Assembly (NCBI GenBank): GCA_013153335.1
Contig: JAADEP010000120.1
Span: 1 to 18,510, forward strand
Length of the DNA stretch: 18,510 nucleotides
Reading direction: 5' to 3'
From: Chloroflexota bacterium
GTDB lineage: Bacteria > Chloroflexota > Anaerolineae > Anaerolineales > DRMV01
Below the pieces are notes generated by a model. The model was given only the letters and a program-made list of their open reading frames with translations, searched no databases and had not been told where the DNA came from. The position numbers were made by a program, and so were the translations under genes. How positions within the stretch are numbered: position 1 is the first letter of the stretch; each line of letters starts with the position of its first letter. Positions 1 through 6,873 of the stretch are shown in pieces.

Positions 1-740
1 GCTTTGGTCTCGCGGATGCGTCGCGCGGTCTCCTCAGGCACGGAACACCACTCGGTATGGATGCGATGCTGCCGCGGGTCCTCTTCTTTCACCGGCGCGA
101 AGGTGTCAAGCCCAACGTGCAGGGTCACGGTCGCCCAGCCAATGCCTTGCTCGCGCAGCGCTTGGATCAAACGCGGGGTAAAGTGCAAGCCGGCCGTCGG
201 CGCGGCAGCAGAGCCTGGCTCCTGGGCATACACCGTTTGATAGCGCTCGGGGTCTGTCAGCGGACGACGGATATAAGGCGGCAAAGGCACATGGCCAATC
301 CGGGCGAGCCGGTCATCCAACGGCCGCGAAAACCGCAGACGCCGAACCGGACCGCCTAGATCCGCCACAACTTCGGCCTCGAGCCCTTCGGGGAAGCGGA
401 TCACCCGACCTGGACGCAAGCCACGCCCACGCACCAGCGCCTGCCATACCTGGGGCGCTTCGCGGCGCAACAACAATACTTCCACCCGGCCACCGGTATC
501 AGCCTTGTGCCCGAACAACCGCGCGGGCAGAACGCGGGTTTGGTTCACCACTAGAAGATCGCCGGGCTGCAGAAAACGGCCCAGTTCATAAAAGCGCGCG
601 TGGGTGATGGTGTCGGTAGCCCGATCCAACACCATGAGCCGCGCGTGGTCACGCGGCTCCACCGGTTCTTGCGCAATCAGCGATTCGGGGAGCTCATAGT
701 CAAAATCCGACGTGCGCAGCCCGTCGTGGGCCATGGCCAT
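1..740 (-). CDS. queA: S-adenosylmethionine:tRNA ribosyltransferase-isomerase (partial, 3' end outside window)
   Basis: QueA transfers and isomerises the ribosyl group of SAM onto 7-aminomethyl-7-deazaguanine in tRNA, giving epoxyqueuosine, the penultimate step of queuosine synthesis in the cytoplasm. About 246 N-terminal residues of a roughly 340-residue family are present. Reading the minus strand gives family landmarks in order: an N-terminal SDFDYELPESLIAQEP segment, VVNQTRVLPARLFG, the GRVEVLLLR strand, GHVPLPPYI, and the diagnostic AAPTAGLHFT motif followed by the HVGLDTFAPV strand. The reading frame is open to the left edge. Two in-frame ATGs lie at 740 and 734. GGGAAGG abuts the first and stands 6 nt from the second, so the start may be 734. 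It lies 50 bp downstream of the PHP gene on the same strand, with a possible own promoter in that gene's 3' end. The identification is firm; only the exact start is open. Confidence 0.95.
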   Translation of the reverse strand, partial: MAMAHDGLRTSDFDYELPESLIAQEPVEPRDHARLMVLDRATDTITHARFYELGRFLQPGDLLVVNQTRVLPARLFGHKADTGGRVEVLLLRREAPQVWQALVRGRGLRPGRVIRFPEGLEAEVVADLGGPVRRLRFSRPLDDRLARIGHVPLPPYIRRPLTDPERYQTVYAQEPGSAAAPTAGLHFTPRLIQALREQGIGWATVTLHVGLDTFAPVKEEDPRQHRIHTEWCSVPEETARRIRETK

Positions 741-775
741 CCTTCCCAATCAACACCAAGTTTCTAACCGACTGG

Positions 776-804
776 AGTATACCCCGGGCTTCAGCGCACG
801 TAAA
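776..804 (-). promoter_or_regulatory. Candidate sigma70 promoter for queA
   Basis: On the minus strand a TATACT -10 (plus 776-781) is preceded, with a 17-bp spacer, by TTTACG (plus 799-804). These match consensus at 5/6 and 4/6 positions. The predicted transcription start is near 769, about 30-35 nt before the queA start codons. The -35 lies inside the last codons of the upstream PHP gene, so queA could be transcribed both by read-through and by itself. Prediction from sequence only. Confidence 0.45.
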
Positions 805-1870
805 TCGGATTGCTGAAGATCCAACCCCGCATTTGGCCCCAAGCCTCGCGGTAGACCTCGACCCGATAGACCCCCCGTTGGCGGATGGGATACGAGAAAA
901 CCTCCGCGCGGTCCCACGTGTGCAGCACCTGCCCGTCGCGCAAGAGCCGAATCCGCGCGCGTTCGGGCAGGCGCATCTTGAGGGTCAATCCCCGGCCCAG
1001 ATGCACCTCGTCGCCCATGATGGCCTGGCCAAAACGTCCGTGAGCCCGAAAGCGGAAGCCTCGCGCAGATCCGAGCCAGTCGTTGGCGATGAACGCGTGC
1101 CCGGCAGCCAAAGCCCGGTACACCAACGCGCGGTCATGTTCCACGTCGCCCCGGAGGGGCTCATCGAGCAAGAGGTGCGTATTGATGGCGCGGAAGTGCT
1201 TTTCATAAGGAAAGACCCGCACCGTCCAGGGGCCTAGCCGCACCGGAAGCTGGTGTGCATCCGAGCCGCTGATAGCAACCACAGGCCGGCCTTCTTGCAG
1301 AAGCCGGTCCCAAAGTTGCAGCGTTTGGGGAAGGGGCGCGACCGCGACCCGAGGGAAGTTGAACAGGTAATACAGCGCGTGAAGCCGGGTTCGAAGGCGG
1401 GTCTTGAATTCGCTCAACGCGTTCCAAAGTTCAATCCCGTGATAGCCTGAAACGTCCCACCGCGTCCAAGAGAAGTCGCCCTCGCCGAGGTAAGGTACCG
1501 CGGGATCGATCGGATGCGCCAAAAAAGCCAAGCCATCCGACCGGCGCACCTCGTTGATCAGCTGCTGCGGATCGTGCGCGTAACCGGCCAGCTCACGACG
1601 CACCCCAAAGGCCAGAAGGTGATTCCCGCGCGCCTGGGCCGAGCGGTGGTGCAACTCCTCGCCCACCAGGGCCAGCACACGGCGACCTTCGGCTTGGTAA
1701 TACCCTTCAACGCCCTGAACCCATACGTTGTGATCTGTGAATTGGAGCACGTCAACCCCAGCGCGCAAGGCCGCGCGCAGCACCTCCGCGTGTGTGCCGC
1801 TGCCGTCCGAATAAATTGTGTGCACATGCGCGTGAAAGATGATCTCGTGCTCGGTCGGGGCTTTGGCCAT
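791..1870 (-). CDS. PHP-domain metallohydrolase (CehA/McbA-like)
   Basis: A 359-residue protein with a polymerase-and-histidinol-phosphatase (PHP) fold, a trinuclear-metal phosphoesterase or hydrolase family. Metal-ligand motifs appear in the expected order: HAHVHTIYSD (H15, H17, D22), TDHN (D46, H47), GEE (E71), AHP (H119), IELWN (E147) and SGSDAH (D204, H206). After about residue 255 comes a beta-rich tail that resembles the C-terminal sandwich of CehA-type proteins and has no catalytic motif I recognise. There is no signal peptide, so the enzyme is probably cytoplasmic. AGGAG stands 9 nt before the ATG, supporting this start. It lies upstream of queA on the same strand and is divergent from secG. 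The substrate cannot be read from the sequence: family members act on phosphoesters, nucleotides or other small esters. The PHP assignment is solid; the subfamily is tentative. Confidence 0.85.
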   Translation of the reverse strand: MAKAPTEHEIIFHAHVHTIYSDGSGTHAEVLRAALRAGVDVLQFTDHNVWVQGVEGYYQAEGRRVLALVGEELHHRSAQARGNHLLAFGVRRELAGYAHDPQQLINEVRRSDGLAFLAHPIDPAVPYLGEGDFSWTRWDVSGYHGIELWNALSEFKTRLRTRLHALYYLFNFPRVAVAPLPQTLQLWDRLLQEGRPVVAISGSDAHQLPVRLGPWTVRVFPYEKHFRAINTHLLLDEPLRGDVEHDRALVYRALAAGHAFIANDWLGSARGFRFRAHGRFGQAIMGDEVHLGRGLTLKMRLPERARIRLLRDGQVLHTWDRAEVFSYPIRQRGVYRVEVYREAWGQMRGWIFSNPIYVR

Positions 1871-1975
1871 GATGCGTTACTCCTGGGCCCGGGGGAGCCA
1901 CGCGCCAAGGCCCGCGGATGAGGCCTCGCCAACCAACGCAGGACGGCCTTCCAACGAGCCCGCATCCGGCGCGAT

Positions 1976-2004
1976 TTGACTTCCCTTAGGCGATGGACTA
2001 TAAT
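1976..2004 (+). promoter_or_regulatory. Strong sigma70-type promoter of the secG operon
   Basis: TTGACT (1976-1981), 17 bp, then TATAAT (1999-2004): -35 at 5/6 and -10 at 6/6 with optimal spacing. The expected start is near 2011, leaving a short leader that contains GGGAGG (2024-2029) before the secG GTG at 2036. The promoter also settles the secG start, because an apparent in-frame TTG codon at 1976 is the -35 hexamer itself and cannot be translated from this promoter. Confidence 0.85.
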
Positions 2005-2035
2005 CCGGCCCGAATCTCGACACGGGAGGCTGTCC

Positions 2036-2260
2036 GTGGAGACTCTGTTGTATATCGCATTGATTATAACCTCAATCGCGCTGATCGTCAGCGTGATCTT
2101 GCAGAGCAAAGGAGCGGGCCTCGGCGGTCTGACCGGGGCCGATTGGGGAGGCTTCGTCACCGCCCGGCGTGGCCTGGAAAAAACGCTCTTTCAAGCCACC
2201 ATCGTGCTTAGCGTGCTCTTTTTCGCGTTGGTCCTGCTGATCTTGCGCTTGACGGGGTGA
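2036..2260 (+). CDS. secG: Preprotein translocase subunit SecG
   Basis: SecG is the small accessory subunit of the SecYEG protein-conducting channel in the cytoplasmic membrane. This 74-residue protein has the family layout: a first membrane helix (about residues 3-23), the conserved cytoplasmic loop with QSKGAGLGG and ARRGLEKTLF, and a second helix (about 49-70). Length matches the family (about 70-110). The start is the GTG at 2036, with GGGAGG 6 nt upstream; an upstream in-frame TTG belongs to the promoter. The stop codon overlaps the GTG proposed for the next gene (GTGA, 2257-2260), which implies translational coupling with the substrate-binding protein. Pairing of secG with a peptide-binding lipoprotein-like gene is a local arrangement and says nothing certain about function. 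Confidence 0.93.
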   Translation: METLLYIALIITSIALIVSVILQSKGAGLGGLTGADWGGFVTARRGLEKTLFQATIVLSVLFFALVLLILRLTG

Positions 2261-4032
2261 GCTTGCGCCCTCACGGACTCGTCATGACCACGCAAGAAGC
2301 CCCTCCGCCTTCGACAACCTCACCCCCTGCCTGGCGGCGTTTTCGCTGGGTGGGCATTTTTCTCTTTCTCGCGGCCGCGGGCCTGATCGGCTTTCTTCTG
2401 TTCAACCAGCGCCGCACCCGGCCCGAAGCCCCTGCCCCCGTACCCGTGGTCGCGCCATCCGAAGGCGGCACCTACACCGAAGCCTTGATCGGCGCGTTTG
2501 GTCGCCTCAATCCCCTGTTCGACCATCTCAACGGCCCCGATCGAGACGTCGACCGGTTGCTGTACCGGGGCCTGATCCAGTTTGACGCGCAAGGCATCCC
2601 GCGGCCCGACTTGGCCGAAGGCTGGGGCGTGGCACGCGATGCCCGCACCTATAACTTCGCGCTGCGACACGACGCGGTTTGGCACGACGGCACCCCCATC
2701 ACCGCGGAGGATGTGCGCTTTACCATCGACCTCATGCGCCGCGACGACCTGCCGGTCGACCCCAACATGCGCGAGCTCTGGAAGAAGGTCGAAGTCCGGG
2801 TGCTGGATGACTACACCTTGCAGTTTCAGCTCCCCGAGCCCTTTGCGCCGTTCTTAGACTACTTAACTTTCGGCATTTTGCCCAAACACATCTGGGAACC
2901 CTATCAAGACGACCTGCTCAACGCACCGCCCAACCAGAACCCCATCGGGAGCGGGCCGTTTCGCTTTGATCACTTCTTGGTTGAGGAAGGCCGCATCATC
3001 GGCGTTGCCCTCACCGCGTTCAACGACTTTTACGAAGGCCGGCCCTTCCTTGACGAGTTCGTGTTTCGTTATTACCCTTCCGCGCAAGCCGCGTTCCAGG
3101 CGTATCAGAACGGCGACGTCATGGGCATCTCCGAGATCCAGCGCTCGATCCTCGAGCCGGCCTTGCAAGACCCGACCCTGAACATCTATACCGCCCGCTT
3201 GCCGCGGCTTACCCTGATTTTCTTCAACCTGCAAAATCTCGAGGCCCCCTTCTTGCAAGACGCGCGCGTGCGCAAAGCCCTCTACCTCGCCCTGAACCGC
3301 AAGCGCATGTTGCGCCGGGTACTACAGGGCCAAGCCCTGCTGGCAGACAGCCCCATCTTCCCCGGCACGTGGGCCTATGACCCCACCCTGCCGCGGGTGC
3401 CCTACGATCCCGAACAAGCCCAACGCTTGCTCGAAGAGGCAGGGTTCACCTTCGAAGACGACCCCAACGTACGCAGCAAAGAAGGCGAGCCCCTGGCCCT
3501 GACCCTTCTCCACCCTGACACCGAAACCCACCAGGCGCTGGCGCAAGAGATCGCGCGTGATTGGCGCCGCGTGGGCGTGCAAGTGACCCTCGAGGCTGTG
3601 CCGTACGAAGAGTTGCTCAACGACCGGCTGGCTTTACGCAAATACCAGGCCGCGCTGGTCGACCTCGACCTGGTACGCTCGCCCGACCCCGACCCCTATC
3701 CCTTTTGGCACGAGGCCGAAGCCGGTCAGGGGGGGCAAAATTACAGCATGTGGAAGAACCGCCGCGCAAGCATGCTCCTTGAGCTCGCGCGGGTGACGCC
3801 TGACCTGGAAAAGCGCGCGCGGCTCTATCATTCCTTCCAGCGCATCTTTGCCGAAGAGTGGCCTGCGTTGCCCCTGTTCTACGCGGTCTACAACTACGGC
3901 GTGCACGAACAAGTTCGCGGCATTCGCCTCGGGCCCCTGTTCGATCCCAGCGATCGCTTCCGGCACGTGCGGGAATGGTACGTGGTCGCGCGACCCCAGC
4001 CGGTGCTCACACCAACCCCAGCCGCGCCCTAG
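2257..4032 (+). CDS. ABC transporter substrate-binding protein, family 5 (oligopeptide/dipeptide type)
   Basis: A 591-residue extracytoplasmic solute-binding protein of the DppA/OppA class, which captures peptides or related solutes for an ABC importer. The N-terminus carries a hydrophobic segment (about residues 32-49 counted from the GTG) followed by NQRR and a Pro/Ala-rich linker. I see no lipobox cysteine, so it is probably anchored by an uncleaved signal anchor. Family landmarks follow: LYRGLIQFD, the DGTPITAEDVRFTIDLM block, NPIGSGPFRF, and VRKALYLALNRKRML. The C-terminus ends in a TPTPAAP-like tail. The chosen start is the GTG overlapping the secG stop; an ATG at 2284 is the alternative (582 aa). 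Neither has a clear ribosome binding site, favouring coupled translation. No permease or ATPase gene lies nearby, so its transporter partner is encoded elsewhere. Confidence 0.9.
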   Translation: MSLRPHGLVMTTQEAPPPSTTSPPAWRRFRWVGIFLFLAAAGLIGFLLFNQRRTRPEAPAPVPVVAPSEGGTYTEALIGAFGRLNPLFDHLNGPDRDVDRLLYRGLIQFDAQGIPRPDLAEGWGVARDARTYNFALRHDAVWHDGTPITAEDVRFTIDLMRRDDLPVDPNMRELWKKVEVRVLDDYTLQFQLPEPFAPFLDYLTFGILPKHIWEPYQDDLLNAPPNQNPIGSGPFRFDHFLVEEGRIIGVALTAFNDFYEGRPFLDEFVFRYYPSAQAAFQAYQNGDVMGISEIQRSILEPALQDPTLNIYTARLPRLTLIFFNLQNLEAPFLQDARVRKALYLALNRKRMLRRVLQGQALLADSPIFPGTWAYDPTLPRVPYDPEQAQRLLEEAGFTFEDDPNVRSKEGEPLALTLLHPDTETHQALAQEIARDWRRVGVQVTLEAVPYEELLNDRLALRKYQAALVDLDLVRSPDPDPYPFWHEAEAGQGGQNYSMWKNRRASMLLELARVTPDLEKRARLYHSFQRIFAEEWPALPLFYAVYNYGVHEQVRGIRLGPLFDPSDRFRHVREWYVVARPQPVLTPTPAAP

Positions 4033-4083
4033 GCGCGCGAGAAGTCCTGAAGCCTCGAAGCCCAACAACCACCGAGGTGCAGC

Positions 4084-5034
4084 ATGATGGACAAACTTTT
4101 GCGGGTGTTTTACACCGATGGACCGCGGCGTCGCTTGCGCTCGGGGTGGCGTTTGGGGATTTACGTGCTCCTCCTCATGCTCTTCACCCTGCCGTTCACC
4201 TTGATGGCCGGTCTCTTGATGCTGCGTTTGAACATGGATCCTGCGAGCACGCCCGCGCTGCTCGTAGGGCAAATCGCCTTTGCCATCGCGAGCACCTTGG
4301 CCACGTGGTTTGCGGTGCGCTTTCTCGACCAACGGCCTTGGGTGAGCATCGGGCTGACCGGGCCTCGCAGTCGCGCGAGCCGAGAGTTCGGCCTGGGCCT
4401 GAGCTTGGGCGTCGGCCAATTCGCGCTGATCTTGCTCGTCGCCTTGGCCCTGGGATGGGCCCGAATCCTCGCGTGCCGCGCCTGCGCCTGGACGTGGGAC
4501 CAAGCCTTGCGGGAGCTGGTCTACGCGCTCGCGCTGTGGACCGCGGTCGCATGGAGCGAAGAGCTCATCCTGCGCGGGTACGTATTCCAGACCTTGGCCG
4601 AAGGCATAGGCACATTCTGGGCGTGGGTCGCGCAGGCCCTCATCTTCGCGATCCTGCACGCGGCCAACCCGGGCTGGGGGCCGCGGCCAGCCTTGGGTTT
4701 GTTCTTGGCCGGGCTCTATTTGGGACAGGGCTATCTGGCCACGCGGCGGCTATGGCTGCCAATTGGGTTGCATTGGGGTTGGAACTGGGCCGAGGCTGCG
4801 TTGGGGTTTCCGGTCAGTGGGTTGGAGCAAACGCCAATGCGCCTCTTCGACCTTGCGGTCTCAGGGCCCGAAGCCTGGACCGGCGGAACCTTCGGGCCTG
4901 AAGGAGGATACCTGGGCGTGCTGGCTATTCTGGTCGGGATGATGGTGCTGCATCAATGGGCCGCGCGGCAGGCCCGAACCAACCCACCGCGCGACCCTAA
5001 ACAGGATCCTGACCCACGTATCGAACCGCGCTAG
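4084..5034 (+). CDS. CPBP family intramembrane glutamic endopeptidase
   Basis: A 316-residue polytopic membrane protein of the CAAX-protease/bacteriocin-processing (Abi/CPBP, Rce1-like) family. The three signature motifs are visible: EELILR (E159, E160, R164), FAILH (H192) and HWGWN (H230, N234), which form the metal-independent glutamate active site in the membrane. About seven hydrophobic segments are predicted, starting near residues 24-47. The ATG at 4084 is preceded by GAGGTG at 4-5 nt; a second ATG follows directly. The gene begins 51 bp after the substrate-binding protein with no terminator between them, so it probably shares the secG promoter. Its stop codon lies inside the palindrome CTAG, shared with the convergent gene. 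Family members process prenylated proteins, peptides or bacteriocin-immunity partners; the substrate here is unknown. Confidence 0.88.
   Translation: MMDKLLRVFYTDGPRRRLRSGWRLGIYVLLLMLFTLPFTLMAGLLMLRLNMDPASTPALLVGQIAFAIASTLATWFAVRFLDQRPWVSIGLTGPRSRASREFGLGLSLGVGQFALILLVALALGWARILACRACAWTWDQALRELVYALALWTAVAWSEELILRGYVFQTLAEGIGTFWAWVAQALIFAILHAANPGWGPRPALGLFLAGLYLGQGYLATRRLWLPIGLHWGWNWAEAALGFPVSGLEQTPMRLFDLAVSGPEAWTGGTFGPEGGYLGVLAILVGMMVLHQWAARQARTNPPRDPKQDPDPRIEPR
5031..5034. other. Shared CTAG: overlapping convergent stop codons
   Basis: The palindrome CTAG supplies TAG to the plus-strand CPBP gene (5032-5034) and TAG to the minus-strand membrane-protein gene (plus 5031-5033). The genes therefore overlap by four bases tail to tail, and no terminator hairpin fits between them. 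Transcription from both sides must run into the opposing gene. Confidence 0.95.
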
Positions 5035-5933
5035 AAGACTTCCACGTCGCCCAAAATCCGCTTCCAGATCGCGGGAATGAGCAACAAGACAAACAGGAAC
5101 AAGGAAATCAACGCGCCGCGCAGCCATTCCACCGCGCCCGGGGCACCGGCTTGCTGGCGGTCAATAAAGACCAGCAGCATAATGATGGTGGTCATGACCG
5201 AGGCAATCACGCCGACGTACCAACCCGAAATATGCCGGGCGGCCAAGAGCCCAATCGCAAAGATGAAGAGCGCGGTCGAAGCATAAAGCACATACCCACC
5301 CAGGAAGAGCTCGGGGTGGCTATATTTGGGATCGAAGTAGGGCGCGCTCGGGTTGTGCAGGAAGTAGCGCACCCCATGTTGCGCGTTCATGTAGACCATC
5401 CCGGCCGTGACGCCCAACCAGCCGAAGAGCACCACTTGCGCGAGCTTGGTCTTCCAATCGGCCTTCTCGAGCAAGAGCATGAGGAAGTACGCGATCAGGC
5501 CGAGGACCATGATGATCATGCCGGGCGCCGTCCCCGCGTTCGGGTTTTTGCCCCCGCCCGGCTGCCGCACGACCAGCACCATCCACGGAATCACGAACGA
5601 CAACCCGCCCACCGCGGGCAAGGCCAACAGCATCAGGGCCAAAGGACGGGCCCAAGGCTTGCCTTTGTAGATATCCTTCGCGATGACGACCAAAATCGCG
5701 CCCGCGAAGACGAACAGGGCCATCCACACGTGAAACGTCACGGTCAGAATGGGGACGGGTGTGTCCCAAACCCCATCCGGCTCCGCGACCTGCCAAACTT
5801 CGATGAGGGCTTTCAAGCAAGGGTTGAGATTATCGAGCGTGCGGAAGGGCGCAACCAGCATCAAAAACAGGCCCATCAAAAAGGCGACAACGGCCAAAAT
5901 CAGCCGTTGGGTTTGGGTGGTCTTACCGCTCAT
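5031..5933 (-). CDS. Uncharacterised 8-TM integral membrane protein
   Basis: I do not recognise this 300-residue protein. It shows about eight hydrophobic segments (near residues 11-30, 60-85, 95-122, 137-155, 165-182, 211-232, 237-257 and 270-290), with a short N-terminus (MSGKTTQTQR) and a C-terminal KRILGDVEVF. Loop residues such as NPSAPYFDPKYSHPELFLGGY are polar or aromatic, with no catalytic motif I can name. The start is the ATG at 5933, because GGAGGAGG stands 5 nt upstream. An in-frame ATG at 6014 lacks a ribosome binding site, though it would lie within the transcript from the predicted promoter. The gene is divergent from a Crp/Fnr regulator, and a palindromic site lies at an activating position for its promoter, so it is the likely regulatory target. 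Its stop overlaps the stop of the CPBP gene by four bases. Confidence 0.8.
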   Translation of the reverse strand: MSGKTTQTQRLILAVVAFLMGLFLMLVAPFRTLDNLNPCLKALIEVWQVAEPDGVWDTPVPILTVTFHVWMALFVFAGAILVVIAKDIYKGKPWARPLALMLLALPAVGGLSFVIPWMVLVVRQPGGGKNPNAGTAPGMIIMVLGLIAYFLMLLLEKADWKTKLAQVVLFGWLGVTAGMVYMNAQHGVRYFLHNPSAPYFDPKYSHPELFLGGYVLYASTALFIFAIGLLAARHISGWYVGVIASVMTTIIMLLVFIDRQQAGAPGAVEWLRGALISLFLFVLLLIPAIWKRILGDVEVF

Positions 5934-6038
5934 GCGTTCCTCCTCCGAACTGGTGGCATAGCTCATATGCTTCGCGCTGTACAATGAGGGTAGCGAACCC
6001 AGGCAACCCTTCATGGCGATAAAATCGCTTCTATGCCC

Positions 6039-6068
6039 AGTATAGAACGAGGAGGGGATCGGTGTCTT
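6039..6068 (-). promoter_or_regulatory. Candidate class II activator-dependent promoter of the 8-TM gene
   Basis: On the minus strand TATACT (plus 6039-6044, 5/6) is preceded at 18 bp by AAGACA (plus 6063-6068, 4/6). The predicted start is near 6032, giving a leader of about 99 nt to the ATG at 5933. The weak -35 is touched by the TTGAAC-N2-GTTCAA palindrome, whose centre (6074.5) falls 41.5-42.5 bp upstream of the predicted start. That is the classical position for class II activation by Crp/Fnr proteins. Confidence 0.5.
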
Positions 6069-6091
6069 TGAACTTGTTCAAGTTGGTGTGA
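6062..6091 (+). CDS. Nine-codon leader ORF coupled to the Crp/Fnr regulator
   Basis: A strong ribosome binding site, GAGGAGGGG (6049-6057), sits 31 nt or more before the regulator's own start but only 4-6 nt before a GTG at 6062. That GTG opens a 9-codon frame (MSLNLFKLV) whose TGA overlaps the regulator ATG as TGATG (6089-6093). The regulator frame cannot be extended to use this ribosome binding site, because upstream it has no ATG, GTG or TTG before a TAG at 6043. The likely reading is that ribosomes load at the micro-ORF and reinitiate on the regulator. The micro-ORF also overlaps the DNA palindrome at 6068-6081, which dictates part of its codons. Confidence 0.5.
   Translation: MSLNLFKLV
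6068..6081. promoter_or_regulatory. Crp/Fnr-type operator palindrome TTGAAC-N2-GTTCAA
   Basis: The 14-bp sequence is a perfect 6-2-6 inverted repeat. It contains TTGA-N6-TCAA, the half-site geometry of Fnr-type boxes (TTGAT-N4-ATCAA). It lies 10 bp before the start codon of a Crp/Fnr-family regulator. That regulator's recognition helix keeps the Glu and Arg that contact the TGA/TCA core in this family. The site is placed to activate the divergent membrane-protein promoter, and as a bound roadblock it could also limit the regulator's own transcription. Confidence 0.6.
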
Positions 6092-6786
6092 TGGACGCGC
6101 GAGCCTCCCTGTTGACCTGCATGGCGCAAAATGCGGTGTTGGGGCTTTTGAACCCGGCCGACCGGGAGCACTTGGCGCGCCTCGCGCGACGCCGCGATCT
6201 GAGCCGCGGTGAGGTGCTATGCCACCAGGGTTACGTATGGCCTCGGGTCGCGCTGTTGGTGCAAGGGACCGGCCAGTGGTGCCTGCTCTCGCCCTCAGGC
6301 CGGCGGCAAGTGGTCTTTCGCATGGGACCGAGCGACGTCGTTTGGGGGCATAGCCTGTTTGACCACGAACCCTTGCCTGCCTCGTTCGAAATGGTGACCG
6401 ACGGCTACGTATATTGGTGGACGCAAGAGGACATTGTCCCGGTGCTCTCGAAGCACGTGGACGCGGTGTGGGCCTTGAGCCGTGAGATGGTGCGCTGGAT
6501 GCGTCGGGTTCGGGAAGTGCTTTACAGCCTGGCGTTCCAGTCTGTGGCCCATCGGGTCGCGCGGCTTTTGTTGGACTACTACCCCGAATGCGAAGGCCGG
6601 CCCGTACCGCGCGACCTCACGCTGGAAGAAATGGCCGACATGGTCGGCACCAGCCCCGAATTCGTGTGCCGGGTCTTGAAGCGGCTGGCCCACGAGGGCA
6701 TCCTGCGGGTAGGGCGCCGTTATTTTGTGTTTCTGGACCGGCAACGTCTCGCCGCACTGGCCCAAGAGGATGGCCGGGTGGGATGA
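6091..6786 (+). CDS. Crp/Fnr-family transcriptional regulator
   Basis: A 231-residue dimeric DNA-binding regulator of typical family length. Residues about 20-125 form a cyclic-nucleotide-binding-like beta barrel (LARRRDLSRGEVLCHQG opens it), followed by the long dimer helix (about 126-160) and a winged helix-turn-helix (about 175-225). The recognition helix TSPEFVCRVLKRL keeps E190 and R194, the residues that read TGA/TCA half-sites in Crp and Fnr. The phosphate-binding cassette of cAMP-binding members (GELALxxxxPRxA) is not recognisable: the segment reads WGHSLFDHEPLPAS. No Fnr-type N-terminal cysteine cluster is visible, so the effector is unknown. An alternative start is the GTG at 6088. 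Expression is probably coupled to a 9-codon leader ORF. The gene converges on glnA across a hairpin. Confidence 0.9.
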   Translation: MDARASLLTCMAQNAVLGLLNPADREHLARLARRRDLSRGEVLCHQGYVWPRVALLVQGTGQWCLLSPSGRRQVVFRMGPSDVVWGHSLFDHEPLPASFEMVTDGYVYWWTQEDIVPVLSKHVDAVWALSREMVRWMRRVREVLYSLAFQSVAHRVARLLLDYYPECEGRPVPRDLTLEEMADMVGTSPEFVCRVLKRLAHEGILRVGRRYFVFLDRQRLAALAQEDGRVG

Positions 6787-6797
6787 GAGACTCGCGG

Positions 6798-6834
6798 AAA
6801 AACCAACGCCCCGGGCGCGCGGCCCGGGGCGTTG
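6798..6834 (-). terminator. Rho-independent terminator of glnA, hairpin shared with the convergent regulator gene
   Basis: A perfect 13-bp stem, CAACGCCCCGGGC (6804-6816) with its complement (6822-6834), encloses a 5-nt loop. On the minus strand it is followed by GGTTTTTCC (five U residues, plus 6798-6802), the form expected for a rho-independent terminator about 40 bp after the glnA stop. In the plus direction the stem lacks a U-tract, so it should end glnA transcription better than that of the regulator gene. Confidence 0.85.
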
Positions 6835-6873
6835 CGTTCGGCAAGCGGGCTGTTGGTCTCCCGAAGGATGGGG

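Noticed and set aside
1404..1417. A second TTGA-N6-TCAA sequence resembling the Crp/Fnr-type box
   Set aside because: It lies inside the PHP coding sequence, its inner bases (ATTCGC) are not symmetric, and about 0.3 such eight-base matches are expected by chance in this window. It was not called as an operator.
5934..6014. N-terminal extension of the 8-TM protein to an ATG at 6014
   Set aside because: There is no ribosome binding site at 6014, whereas GGAGGAGG is ideally placed before the ATG at 5933. The extra residues are polar and unlike a membrane-protein N-terminus.
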